DNA of 36,994 nt from NCBI GenBank assembly GCA_016931115.1, contig JAFGFM010000147.1, positions 1 to 36,994 on the forward strand, written 5' to 3'. The DNA is from Deltaproteobacteria bacterium (GTDB lineage: Bacteria; Desulfobacterota; DSM-4660; Desulfatiglandales; HGW-15). Below are positions 1 through 7,255 of this stretch, piece by piece (the stretch's first letter is position 1; each line of letters begins with the position of its first letter). The notes under the pieces are model-generated. The model searched no databases. It was not told where the DNA came from and was given only the letters and a program-made list of their open reading frames with translations. The translations under genes and the position numbers were made by a program.

Positions 1-186
1 ATTATAAAACGCCATCATGCATGGATTGAAAAATTCTACCCTGCAAATGCAGAGACCTATAAAGGGCTTGGAAAGACCTACACGGAAAACCCTGAATTCA
101 GGGAGTATTATGACAAATACAAAACCGGACTTGCAGAATTTCTTTGCACGGCTATGGAGCATTTTGCGAATAAACAATTAAAATAA
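1..186 (+). CDS. TipAS-domain transcriptional regulator, C-terminal fragment
   Basis: The window opens inside a reading frame in frame 1 that runs 61 codons to a TAA at 184-186. The visible part has the pattern of the TipAS effector-binding domain found at the C-terminus of MerR-family regulators: HHAWIEKFYP, then a Y-x-GLG-x-x-Y segment, a segment rich in D/E and aromatic residues, and GLAEFLCTAMEHFA near the end. In that family an N-terminal MerR helix-turn-helix binds DNA and the all-helical TipAS domain binds a ligand, in known cases thiopeptide antibiotics. The DNA-binding half would lie left of the window, so the full architecture is inferred. A perfect palindrome starts 26 bases after the stop. 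Confidence 0.7.
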   Translation: MIKRHHAWIEKFYPANAETYKGLGKTYTENPEFREYYDKYKTGLAEFLCTAMEHFANKQLK

Positions 187-212
187 ATTTACAAAGACCA
201 AGTCCAGAATTG

Positions 213-242
213 TGTAGAGACAAGGCATGCCTTGTCTCTACA
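213..242. repeat. Perfect 30-bp palindrome, TGTAGAGAC family
   Basis: Two 15-base arms, TGTAGAGACAAGGCA and its exact reverse complement, abut with no loop. It lies between the TipAS-domain gene and the convergent DUF5320 gene. The outer nine bases, TGTAGAGAC and GTCTCTACA, recur at the ends of the element at 7256-7342, so both appear to belong to one dispersed palindromic repeat family. It could fold in RNA and act as a bidirectional transcription stop, but no T-run follows it. Confidence 0.75.
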
Positions 243-281
243 ATATCCTATGATAATTCATTCTATGATTATCCAGCACAT

Positions 282-653
282 TTACGATTTCTGAGACTGC
301 GATTCAATCTCCTGGATACTTTTATTTATCTCATCCAGATCATTTTTTATCGCATTCGCCTCATTTTTTAGGATATTCAATTCATCTTCAGCTTTCATGG
401 CGTAAGGGGCTCCATATGGATCAGCAGGCCCATACCCTGCGCCATAAGGCTGGTAAGCTCCTCTCCTGCCAAATCCTCTTTCATATCCTCTGCCGCGTCC
501 GAATCCGCCTCCAAATCCTCCGCGAAAACCTCTTCCCATGCCCAATCCACCGCCATAAGCTGGACGATAGGCGCTGTTAGGATTGCATAAACCTCTTGCG
601 CCACCAGTCATGGGACCCTGTCCCTGCGGTCCTGTTCCATCAAATCCTGGCAT
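282..653 (-). CDS. DUF5320-type glycine-rich protein with coiled-coil tail
   Basis: A 123-residue protein that opens with MPGFDGTGPQGQGPMTGGARG, the hallmark start of DUF5320 proteins. The middle (about 30-75) is Gly/Arg/Tyr/Phe-rich and probably disordered. From about residue 86 a charged helical segment (AEDELNILKNEANAIKNDL) looks like a short coiled coil, as is usual for the family. The start is supported by AGGAGG upstream on the minus strand. It is the third gene of a minus-strand set with the DUF134 gene and a shorter paralogue (737-997). The function of DUF5320 is not known. Related genes are often found near DUF134 and NifX/NifB-like or Mrp-type iron-sulfur genes, but none of those is visible here. 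Confidence 0.85.
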   Translation of the reverse strand: MPGFDGTGPQGQGPMTGGARGLCNPNSAYRPAYGGGLGMGRGFRGGFGGGFGRGRGYERGFGRRGAYQPYGAGYGPADPYGAPYAMKAEDELNILKNEANAIKNDLDEINKSIQEIESQSQKS

Positions 654-693
654 AATAAATACCTCCTCTGTAATAATTTGAAAGTTAGTTAAT

Positions 694-711
694 GCCTCTA
701 AATATAGAGGC
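694..711 (-). other. Intercistronic hairpin between the two DUF5320 genes
   Basis: GCCTCTA and TAGAGGC form a 7-bp stem around an AATA loop in the gap between the paralogues. No T-run follows on the minus strand, so a processing or mRNA-stability element is more likely than a terminator. This is a structural observation only. Confidence 0.35.
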
Positions 712-736
712 CATGTTTAAGTATATTGCTAAAGGT

Positions 737-997
737 TTAAGATCTTCCCCAGGGGAAAAGACCAAAGGATCGGCCATATCCCCTGCCATATCCGCGACCC
801 CTGCCGCGAAAAAGCCCGGAGAAAAATCCCCTGCGAGCGCCCCTTCCAACTCTTTGTCCTCTTCCAGAACCGGATCCATATGCAGGGTTCCCTGCATATC
901 CCGAAATATCGTTATTCCGGGAAGGGTTACAGTTCCCCATTCCACGTCCTGACATAGATCCCATTCCTGCTGGACCTGTTCCATCAAATCTTGGCAT
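737..997 (-). CDS. Short DUF5320-like glycine/arginine-rich protein
   Basis: An 86-residue protein beginning MPRFDGTGPAGMGSMSGRGMG, clearly paralogous to the product at 282-653 over its first 25 residues. The start at 997 was chosen over the longer in-frame reading to 1183 because the family motif begins there, AAGGAGGTG precedes it by seven bases, and the extension would overlap the DUF134 gene. The rest is Gly/Arg/Tyr-rich (RGRGRGYGRGYGR) and ends at FPWGRS. It lacks the charged coiled-coil tail of its neighbour, so it is a shortened or lineage-modified copy. Its stop lies 84 bases before the start of the next gene. Function unknown. Confidence 0.75.
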   Translation of the reverse strand: MPRFDGTGPAGMGSMSGRGMGNCNPSRNNDISGYAGNPAYGSGSGRGQRVGRGARRGFFSGLFRGRGRGYGRGYGRSFGLFPWGRS

Positions 998-1022
998 AAG
1001 AACACCTCCTTTTCTTATTGCA

Positions 1023-1361
1023 TTAGAACCTTCCGCCACGACCATGTCTGTGGCGCCCCCATCCCCTTGGTGGCATGTCGAAATTGCCGCCAGCGATACG
1101 AAGGATTTTACCTGTAACAAGCGCATTGGCGATAATTGTCCTTGCCTCAGCAAGTATCCTTCCAAAGGTCTGCCTGGAGACATTCATCATCCTGGATGCT
1201 GTTTCCTGATCCAGTCCCTGATAATCATTCAACTTGATAGCTTCCAGCCCTTCAACAGAGAGAATTACCTCTTCCTGTCCCCATGGCGGGATCTTATCCG
1301 GTATAAATGCGCTGACTATCGGGTTTCCCTGTACAAATCTGATTTTTCTGGGCCTTGGCAT
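1023..1361 (-). CDS. DUF134 (UPF0251) family DNA-binding protein
   Basis: A 112-residue protein starting MPRPRKIRFV, the typical DUF134 opening. The core matches the family: a region leading to LSVEGLEAIKLNDYQGLDQETASRMMNVSRQTFGRILAEARTI can be read as a sigma-70 region-4-like helix-turn-helix, then ANALVTGKILRIAGGNF. The Gly/His/Arg tail (GWGRHRHGRGG) could bind a metal. The start at 1361 fits the family and has a GGAGG five bases upstream; the longer reading to 1442 only adds a hydrophobic leader unlike the family. It is the promoter-proximal gene of a minus-strand set with two DUF5320 proteins. A role as local regulator is inferred from the HTH and gene order. Confidence 0.9.
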   Translation of the reverse strand: MPRPRKIRFVQGNPIVSAFIPDKIPPWGQEEVILSVEGLEAIKLNDYQGLDQETASRMMNVSRQTFGRILAEARTIIANALVTGKILRIAGGNFDMPPRGWGRHRHGRGGRF

Positions 1362-1387
1362 ATAACCTCCATAATGAGCATGCGCCC

Positions 1388-1417
1388 ATAATATAGCTAC
1401 TGATATTATTATGTCAA
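1388..1417 (-). promoter_or_regulatory. Sigma-70-type promoter of the DUF134-DUF5320 operon
   Basis: On the minus strand a perfect -35 TTGACA (1412-1417) is followed after 16 bases by TATATT (1390-1395), or after 18 bases by TATTAT (1388-1393). It lies directly upstream of the DUF134 start. The heptamer TGAGCAT occurs on the plus strand at 1375-1381 and inverted at 1435-1441, flanking the promoter, and the outer copy is part of TGAGC-TTAT-GCTCA (1428-1441). These could be operator half-sites. Confidence 0.6.
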
Positions 1418-1442
1418 GGAATAAAAATGAGCTTATGCTCAA

Positions 1443-1880
1443 AACATAACGGCTGAGTTGTGTTGAAAACTAATAATAAAACTCACCGGTAACTATTTTA
1501 TAAAAGAGGTTTGAGTTTTTAATCTCATATTTAACGCATAAATTAATGGTTTAGTCTGCCTGCCAGAAAAACTCTTTTTAGTTAAAGTATGACAGTAGAG
1601 CAAATTTTTTTGTCTAAACGATTTTCCATAAGAAAGCAGTCGTTATATGTTTCCTGCTTTATCATCTCTTAAGTGAACCTACGTGCTATTTGAGGAAATT
1701 CCATGAGTGTGAATAATCTATTCCAGAAGAATATTTTTGACCCTGACAAACTATTGCAATCTTCCATGTCAACTCTGGCAAATAAGAACTTGTATTGTCT
1801 ATTTTCAGTTTTCAGTATATTAAAAAGTAAAAACCATTAAAAACCTGTAATTAAAAATCCGATTTGGAGATTAACTGCTT
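1443..1880. other. Gene-poor AT-rich gap
   Basis: About 440 bases between the DUF134 promoter region and the cupin gene, divergent on its two sides. No conserved coding region or RNA gene was recognised. One small frame (1703-1840, plus strand, 45 codons, ATG preceded by GAGGAA) encodes a peptide beginning MSVNNLFQKNIFDPDKLLQS. It matches nothing known to me and could be a small gene, a remnant or chance. The promoter of the cupin gene presumably lies here but no clear -35/-10 pair stands out. Confidence 0.4.
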
Positions 1881-2333
1881 ATGAAACCAATTGATCTTAA
1901 AGATCACCCGGAGGGTGGTCGTTTCTGTGAAGTTTTCAGGTCTACTGCAACAGTTACAACACTGGCAGGAAGTACACGATCTGCCATTACACATATTTAT
2001 TTTTCACTTAACCCGGGCGAAGTAAGCAGGTTTCACAGGGTAGCATCCGATGAGGTCTGGAACCTTTATCAGGGAGCAGGGCTCAACCTTTATATTTGGG
2101 ATGGGTCAGATAATTCCCCGGAGCACGTGGTTCTTTCAGCGAAAAATAATAATTTCTGTCATGTGGTAACTGCCGGTTTATGGCAGGTAGCAGAGCCTCG
2201 TTCAGATGCAGTCCTTGTTGGCTGTTCTGTTGCTCCTGGGTTTGAGTTTCAGGATTTCTCGCTTATGGGTGCAGAATCTGATGAGGCAAAGAGACTCTTA
2301 TCAATAGCTCCCCAAATGGCAAAATACCTGTAA
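1881..2333 (+). CDS. DUF985 (cupin_5) family cupin protein
   Basis: A 150-residue single-domain protein of the DUF985 cupin family. Typical features are the N-terminal DHPEGGRFCEVFRS, the conserved core SRFHRVASDEVWNLYQG (49-65), the strand LNLYIWDG, a GLWQVAEP segment and VGCSVAPGFEFQDFSL near the C-terminus. The length matches the family. DUF985 proteins are cytosolic beta-barrels with a possible sugar or metal site, and no enzyme activity is firmly assigned. It has no signal peptide. The next gene starts 13 bases after its stop, so the two may be co-transcribed, although that neighbour is exported and unrelated. Confidence 0.9.
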   Translation: MKPIDLKDHPEGGRFCEVFRSTATVTTLAGSTRSAITHIYFSLNPGEVSRFHRVASDEVWNLYQGAGLNLYIWDGSDNSPEHVVLSAKNNNFCHVVTAGLWQVAEPRSDAVLVGCSVAPGFEFQDFSLMGAESDEAKRLLSIAPQMAKYL

Positions 2334-2345
2334 AGAAGAGAAGTC

Positions 2346-2798
2346 ATGTTTCGAATAATAATGATAATAATATTGGTTCTGAGCATCCAGGGATGTAACA
2401 TCGAGGTTCAAAAGATAAAAGATTTTGAAAGTGATGGATGTACACTTTTCCCAGACAATTCATCGATCCTTAAATCGGACTGGTGTGACTGCTGCTTTGA
2501 ACATGATATTGCCTACTGGCAGGGTGGTACAGAAGATGAACGTTTAAAGGCAGATGAAACTTTGAGAGATTGTGTAAAAGAAAAATCAGGTAATGAAAAT
2601 CTGGCAAATGTTATCTATAAAGGTGTTCGATCCGGAGGAAGCCCGTACTTCTATAACTGGTACAGGTGGGGTTATGGCTGGGGTTATGGCTGGGGTTATG
2701 ACCGGAAATATAAAAAGCTGACAGTAAAAGAAAAGAAAGAGGTGGAAAATAAATTAAAGGAATATTTTTCACGTAACATTGTTCATCCATGCAGTTGA
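2346..2798 (+). CDS. Lipoprotein with phospholipase A2-like Cys-Cys-x-x-His-Asp core
   Basis: A 150-residue exported protein. Residues 1-16 are hydrophobic and lead to IQGC, giving a likely lipidation site at Cys17. The core DGCTLFPDNSS...SDWCDCCFEHDIAYWQGG (30-61) carries CCxxHD, the active-site signature of the phospholipase A2 fold, with His53 and Asp54 as candidate catalytic pair and several Cys (32, 47, 49, 50, 76) for disulfides. The classical calcium loop (Y-G-C-x-C-G-x-G-G) is not visible, so enzyme activity is uncertain. Residues 108-118 repeat Trp-Gly-Tyr-Gly, coded by a 12-base tandem repeat around 2670-2700. A basic helical tail follows. It could be a lipid hydrolase of the envelope or a fold relative with another role. 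Confidence 0.7.
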   Translation: MFRIIMIIILVLSIQGCNIEVQKIKDFESDGCTLFPDNSSILKSDWCDCCFEHDIAYWQGGTEDERLKADETLRDCVKEKSGNENLANVIYKGVRSGGSPYFYNWYRWGYGWGYGWGYDRKYKKLTVKEKKEVENKLKEYFSRNIVHPCS

Positions 2799-2864
2799 TA
2801 TTAATAATGCATCGAAAAATTATCAATAATCTTTTTTAACAATTTAGAATTGTGATCTTGTTTT

Positions 2865-2945
2865 CGTCATTCCAGCGAAGGCGGGAATCTATAAAGGTAA
2901 ATAAAAATTTAAAACAACTGGATACCCGCCTGCGCGGGTATGACG
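2865..2945. repeat. REP/MITE-like inverted repeat (CGTCATTCC type)
   Basis: An element of about 81 bases bounded by CGTCATTCCAGCGAAGGCGGG on the left and, inverted, CCCGCCTGCGCGGGTATGACG on the right. The 21-base ends pair with four mismatches around an AT-rich centre. The ends resemble the very widespread bacterial palindromic repeat with CGTCATTCC termini. It separates the lipoprotein gene from the sigma factor gene. Confidence 0.7.
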
Positions 2946-3018
2946 GATTAATCGTGATTAATTTATTTGTTTTATAACTGACAGGAATTTTTAATATTAA
3001 TATGGAATTTCCATAACA

Positions 3019-3546
3019 ATGGATAAACATCTCCCTGATATCAAGCTCGTTGAGCTTGCCAACAAAGGCGAAGAATCTGCCATGAACACCCTTTATTTCC
3101 GCTACAGGGATTGGGTATATGGGCTTGCCTTCAGGCTTTGCGGGGACAAAGAGGATGCACAGGAGATATTGCAGGAGGTATTTATCTATTTCTTTAATAA
3201 ATTTCCTGGGTTCGAGTTGCGTAGCAGTTTAAAGACCTTCCTTTACCCGGCAATTAAAAATATCACCATCAGTACTATCCGAAAAAAACGCAAAGTGATT
3301 TCCCTTGATGATCCGGCTGCTCAATGCATCCCGGACGAGAGCCTCAACTGGACAGAAGAGTTCAGGAATCTATCCGAATACCTTAAAGGGTTTTCAAAAG
3401 AAGATAAAGAGCTTGTATGCTTGAGATTTTATGATGAATTACAGCTTAATGAGATATCAGAGGTATTCAAGGTACCTGTAGGTACAATAAAATCCCGTTT
3501 AAACAGGCTGTTAGCCCGCCTGAGAGAAAAAGTTAAGAAAGGATAA
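3019..3546 (+). CDS. ECF-type RNA polymerase sigma factor
   Basis: A 175-residue sigma-70 family protein with only regions 2 and 4, as in extracytoplasmic-function sigma factors. Region 2 spans about 18-90 (ALNTLYFRYRDWVYGLAFRLCGDKEDAQEILQEVF is the 2.1-2.2 area, split here by residues 20-55) and region 4 spans about 115-170, with the HTH LNEISEVFKVPVGTIKSRLN typical of region 4.2. It is cytosolic and would direct core RNA polymerase to its own promoter set. The downstream gene, 192 bases on, encodes a single-pass membrane protein in the usual position of an anti-sigma factor, so regulation by that partner is inferred. Target promoters cannot be read from this window. Confidence 0.93.
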   Translation: MDKHLPDIKLVELANKGEESAMNTLYFRYRDWVYGLAFRLCGDKEDAQEILQEVFIYFFNKFPGFELRSSLKTFLYPAIKNITISTIRKKRKVISLDDPAAQCIPDESLNWTEEFRNLSEYLKGFSKEDKELVCLRFYDELQLNEISEVFKVPVGTIKSRLNRLLARLREKVKKG

Positions 3547-3548
3547 TC

Positions 3549-3612
3549 AGGGTTCAAGGGTTCGAGGAGTCCAGGGGTCAAGTAAAAGGTTTTATAAAAA
3601 CACTTGAACCCT
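3549..3612. repeat. Inverted repeat between sigma and anti-sigma genes
   Basis: AGGGTTCAAG (3549-3558) and CTTGAACCCT (3603-3612) are exact 10-base inverted arms around a 44-base centre that contains related direct copies such as GGGTTCGAGG and GGGGTCAAG. It begins three bases after the sigma factor stop. It looks like a dispersed palindromic repeat or an mRNA hairpin between two genes that are likely co-transcribed. Confidence 0.55.
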
Positions 3613-3738
3613 TTCTCCCAACTAATTCACACCCCATAGCAAGCTACTGCTGATGATAGGTTGAGAAAAGAACAAAAAAATAAAATATTTTGGAACCTTT
3701 TTGAGGTTTCATGCGCTTAACTATTAAAAGGTAAAGAT

Positions 3739-4485
3739 ATGACTGATGAAAATGAAAAATTAAATGATCAATTACTCGCTGACTTGGAGGCATACCGGAC
3801 AGGTGAGGAACATAATGCCTCAATGCCACCAGACAACAAGGTTCTTGATGATCTTGAAAATATAGCAGGTATGTTCAAGGTATCAAGACCTGACCCTGAT
3901 CAGATACCTGAATCAGTGGATAATTTCATACTGGGACATATTAAAGAGAAGAGCAGGGAGATCAGGAGAGATCGTAAGGTAGTCCATTTATTCCCACGTT
4001 ATAAATGGGCTGCAGCAGCCGTTATGGGAGTTCTGGTATGTGTGGTGTCATTCAATCTTTTCTATGAAAAAGATAAAACTGCAGAAAAAATCCTGAGCAA
4101 TAATATTACAACAGTACCAGCAGTATTATCTGTGAAAAAGGATGGAAAAGATTATTTTGCAGTTAACAATAACCAGCAAGCCGGAATAAAGCCAATAGGT
4201 GGTGAATTAAAGCATGGTAAACCTGGTCTGAAGAAGGTCAGTGCTGAAACATATGTAAACAATTTTACAAAACAAAAACTTGAACCCATGCCTGCTCAGT
4301 CATCAAAAGACATTGATGGAAACGGCAGGATAGATATTATTGATGCCTATTTGATGAACCGTAGGTTAGTGAGTGGTGATTCCATTTCTGACAAACTCGA
4401 TTTTAACAGGGATGGCCATATTAACAATGAGGATATTAGTACTATAGCTAATGCAGCAGTATCCCTGCAAAGGAGTGAGGGATGA
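3739..4485 (+). CDS. Anti-sigma-like membrane protein with dockerin-like C-terminus
   Basis: A 248-residue protein with a soluble acidic N-terminus (1-80), a basic stretch (REIRRDRK), one transmembrane helix at about 90-108 and a C-terminal part expected outside the cytoplasm. The last 60 residues hold two EF-hand-like calcium loops, DIDGNGRIDIIDAYLMNRRL (191-210) and LDFNRDGHINNEDISTIANA (220-239), spaced as in type I dockerins. Topology and position right after an ECF sigma gene fit a membrane anti-sigma factor, though no zinc-binding or FecR domain was recognised. Its stop overlaps the start of the next gene, which encodes a cohesin-like protein. Dockerins bind cohesins through these loops, so the pair may interact in the periplasm. 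Confidence 0.75.
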   Translation: MTDENEKLNDQLLADLEAYRTGEEHNASMPPDNKVLDDLENIAGMFKVSRPDPDQIPESVDNFILGHIKEKSREIRRDRKVVHLFPRYKWAAAAVMGVLVCVVSFNLFYEKDKTAEKILSNNITTVPAVLSVKKDGKDYFAVNNNQQAGIKPIGGELKHGKPGLKKVSAETYVNNFTKQKLEPMPAQSSKDIDGNGRIDIIDAYLMNRRLVSGDSISDKLDFNRDGHINNEDISTIANAAVSLQRSEG

Positions 4486-4940
4486 TGAGAGTCTATTTTC
4501 TCATAATATCATTAGTATTTATTATATCTGCTCATGCCTTGGCAGGAAGCGCGGAAGAAGACTGTAACGGAAAAATTAGTTTCAGTACTGCTGAGGTATA
4601 TGTAGACAGTAATAAAGAAGCACTTGCAGCTTACCAGATAGATATAAAGTACGACAAAGAAAAGATAAAGATTGTTGGCCTTGAAGGTGGAACAGACGGA
4701 TTCAATAAACCGCCATTTTATGACCAAGCCGGGTTTGAAGGTGGTCATATTATATTGGCCGCCTTTGTAAGTGATGATACGCAGGCAAAAAGGGGTAATT
4801 CAAAGGTTGCAAGGCTTCATCTTCAGACAACAGGATGCCCTCCATTTGTACTTAAAACAGAACCAATGGCAGCTGCAAAACCCGGAGGAAAGAGTATTCC
4901 GGTTAAGGTTAAGATAGATTTTATAAGCAGGCAGAATTAA
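4482..4940 (+). CDS. Exported cohesin-like domain protein
   Basis: A 152-residue protein with a signal peptide (about 1-22, ending near AHALAGS) and one beta-sandwich domain resembling cohesin / CBM-like modules. The pattern is a conserved strand AAYQIDIKYDKEKIKIVGLEGG, a loop with PPFYDQAGFEGG, HIILAAFVSDDTQAKRGNSKVARLHLQ and a final strand. In cohesins this arrangement of a strand, a proline-rich loop and GxLxxAxxxxxxxxG/xG is the usual recognisable signal. Two cysteines (28, 119) could form a disulfide. It starts ATGATG over the previous stop, so translation is probably coupled to the dockerin-bearing gene. The cohesin call rests on pattern and context and needs a profile search. Confidence 0.6.
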   Translation: MMRVYFLIISLVFIISAHALAGSAEEDCNGKISFSTAEVYVDSNKEALAAYQIDIKYDKEKIKIVGLEGGTDGFNKPPFYDQAGFEGGHIILAAFVSDDTQAKRGNSKVARLHLQTTGCPPFVLKTEPMAAAKPGGKSIPVKVKIDFISRQN

Positions 4941-4976
4941 GAAAGTTAAAAGTCAAATTATTAGCGGAGGATCATT

Positions 4977-7250
4977 ATGAAACGGAAATGCCTGGATCTT
5001 TTATTTGTAAATATACTTTTTTTTATATCTCTGCAAATTTTTCCAGGATGCATACAAAAAGTTTCTATTACCCCTGAAAAAAAGATTGAAATAACTGTAG
5101 CCCCTGATTCTTCTGGAGATGAAGATGACTATGACTATGCAATGAAGCGGAAAGCTGACATGTCTGCGAGTGATGAGGCTAACTACCAGCCAAAGTTTTC
5201 AGAGGTTGAATATGCTGAGCGGAGGTCAGAAGTTGAATACTCTGCACGTGCGAAAGCAGAGGAAATGGTAAGAGTAAGATTATCTAAAGGAAATGAGTTG
5301 ACCTTGGAAGAAGGGCAATACAGACAAAATACAGAATCATCATTTAAAGATGAATCTCTTGGTTCTGAACTCTGGATAATTGAAAAGAATCCTTCAGTCA
5401 TAGGAGAAGAAAGCAAGACAGAATCTCCAAAACTTGTTTGTTCGCTTCCTGGTCAAAATGAAGTCATTTTACCCCTTGAGCACACAAGTGTAGATGCCCA
5501 CATCTCAGGTTATATAGCAACAGTAAATGTGCTTCAGAAATATCATAACCCATACAGTGAAAAGATTGAGGCAGTTTATGTATTTCCATTACCACAGAAC
5601 GCGGCTGTAACCGATTTTGTTATGATCATTGGCGATCGAAAGATCCGTGGACTCATCCGTGAAAAGGAAGAGGCTCAAAGAATATATCAAGCTGCAAAGG
5701 AGCAGGGGTACAGGGCATCCCTATTAACACAGGAGCGTCCAAATATTTTTAAACAGAGTGTGGCAAATATAGAGCCCGGAAAAAGGATTGATATCAGTAT
5801 TACCTTTTTCAATCCCCTTAAATATGAAAATGGCGAGTTTGAGTTTGTATTTCCAACAGTTGTGGGGCCTCGATTTAACCCTCCCGGAAGCAATATTGGA
5901 ATAGGTGCTGTGGGTAGGGGAGCACATGGTAATTCAGGGCAGAAGACAGATGTTCATTACCTTAAGCCTGATGAATATTCAGCACATGACATATCCATTA
6001 ATGTTGATATAGATGCGGGTGTAAGTATTGAAAATGTATACAGTAATTCCCATGTCATAAAAGTAAATAAAAATACTCCTTCTCATGCAATTGTTACGCT
6101 CAGCCCGAATGACCGGGCCCCGAACAAAGATTTTGTTTTAAGATATAAAACCTCTGGCAATGAGGTGAAGACAGCTATTATGGTTCATAAGGGAGATAAA
6201 GGGAACTATTTTTCTCTTCTTTTACAGCCTCCAGAGGATCTAAAGAATCTGCCCAGGATACCGCGAGAAATGGTTTTTGTTCTGGATTGTTCAGGCAGTA
6301 TGGATGGAGAGCCCATATCAAAGGCCAAGGAGGCAATAAGAAGGGCGCTTAGAAACCTTGATAAGAATGATACATTTCAGATAATACAATTTTCATCAAG
6401 AGCTTCATCACTCGGTCCAAACCCTGTTTCAGCAACCCCTGAGAATGTAAAAAAAGGTCTTCAGTATCTTGATTCACTTTACAGTGAGGGCGGGACAATG
6501 ATGATAGAAGGCATTAAAGCAGCCCTTGATTTTCCTCATGATAAAAGAAGATTGCGCATTGTTTCTTTCATGACAGATGGCTATATCGGGAACGAATATG
6601 AGATTCTTGCTGCCATCCATGAAAAGCTTGGCGAATCCAGGATATTCAGCTTTGGTGTAGGCAACTCTGTTAACAGGTATCTGCTGGAACAAATGGCATT
6701 AATGGGTAGAGGGTCAGTGGCTTATGTCGGGCTTGATGAATCCGCAGGTGAGGCAGTTGATCGTTTTTATGATGTGGCGACCCATCCGGCAATGGCCAAT
6801 ATAGATATAGACTGGGGAAACCTTGAGGTCGAAGATGTGTACCCAAAAAGAATACCTGATCTGTTTGTAGGTCGCCCAATTATGATAACCGGGAAATTGA
6901 AAAATGTTGAATCAGGCAGGATAAGGATAAATGGACAGGTGGGTAAAAATGAATCCTATTTTGATGTACATGTTGATCCCAATAACATGGAAGCCAAACA
7001 TCCCGGAATACAAAGCGTATGGGCAAGAAATAAAATAGATGAGCTTTCAAACAGAGAGACCTACAACCCGAGTGATAGACTGAAAAGCGAGATAATAGCG
7101 ACTTCAATAGATTACAACCTTATTTCGCAACATACCGCCTTTCTGGCAGTAGACAGCCTTGAGAGAACAGAAGGTGATCATAGATACACGATTGATATGC
7201 CTGTGCCTGTGCCTGATGGCGTAAAATATGGAACAACAGTCACGAATTAG
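4977..7250 (+). CDS. VIT and von Willebrand A domain lipoprotein
   Basis: A 757-residue exported protein. A hydrophobic leader ends in IFPGC, suggesting lipidation at Cys25. An acidic linker (about 40-150) contains repeated EVEYxxRR. The VIT domain spans about 158-300 (VEVLQKYHNPYSEKIEAVYVFPLP-like core, REKEEAQRIYQAAKEQG, RPNIFKQSVANIEPG). The vWA domain spans about 430-600 with an intact MIDAS: Asp437, Ser439, Ser441, Thr507 and Asp534. The C-terminus carries SIDYNLISQHTAFLAVD, common in VIT-vWA proteins. These proteins resemble inter-alpha-trypsin inhibitor heavy chains and probably make metal-dependent protein contacts in the envelope. The start follows a GGAGG. It lies 36 bases after the cohesin-like gene, in one likely operon with the sigma and anti-sigma genes. 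Confidence 0.92.
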   Translation: MKRKCLDLLFVNILFFISLQIFPGCIQKVSITPEKKIEITVAPDSSGDEDDYDYAMKRKADMSASDEANYQPKFSEVEYAERRSEVEYSARAKAEEMVRVRLSKGNELTLEEGQYRQNTESSFKDESLGSELWIIEKNPSVIGEESKTESPKLVCSLPGQNEVILPLEHTSVDAHISGYIATVNVLQKYHNPYSEKIEAVYVFPLPQNAAVTDFVMIIGDRKIRGLIREKEEAQRIYQAAKEQGYRASLLTQERPNIFKQSVANIEPGKRIDISITFFNPLKYENGEFEFVFPTVVGPRFNPPGSNIGIGAVGRGAHGNSGQKTDVHYLKPDEYSAHDISINVDIDAGVSIENVYSNSHVIKVNKNTPSHAIVTLSPNDRAPNKDFVLRYKTSGNEVKTAIMVHKGDKGNYFSLLLQPPEDLKNLPRIPREMVFVLDCSGSMDGEPISKAKEAIRRALRNLDKNDTFQIIQFSSRASSLGPNPVSATPENVKKGLQYLDSLYSEGGTMMIEGIKAALDFPHDKRRLRIVSFMTDGYIGNEYEILAAIHEKLGESRIFSFGVGNSVNRYLLEQMALMGRGSVAYVGLDESAGEAVDRFYDVATHPAMANIDIDWGNLEVEDVYPKRIPDLFVGRPIMITGKLKNVESGRIRINGQVGKNESYFDVHVDPNNMEAKHPGIQSVWARNKIDELSNRETYNPSDRLKSEIIATSIDYNLISQHTAFLAVDSLERTEGDHRYTIDMPVPVPDGVKYGTTVTN

Positions 7251-7255
7251 GATTA

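Noticed and set aside
685-1005. A 106-residue minus-strand frame
   Set aside because: It overlaps the DUF5320-like gene at 737-997 in another frame; the latter has the family start motif and a strong ribosome-binding site.
5183-5416. Several 60-140 codon frames opposite or out of frame with long genes throughout the window
   Set aside because: They are shadow frames with no ribosome-binding site or recognisable motif, lying fully inside well-supported genes.
3739-7250. A cellulosome
   Set aside because: The GH8 and CE15-like enzymes in the window have no dockerin, the cohesin-like protein has one small domain, and no scaffoldin is present. The dockerin sits on an anti-sigma-like protein instead.
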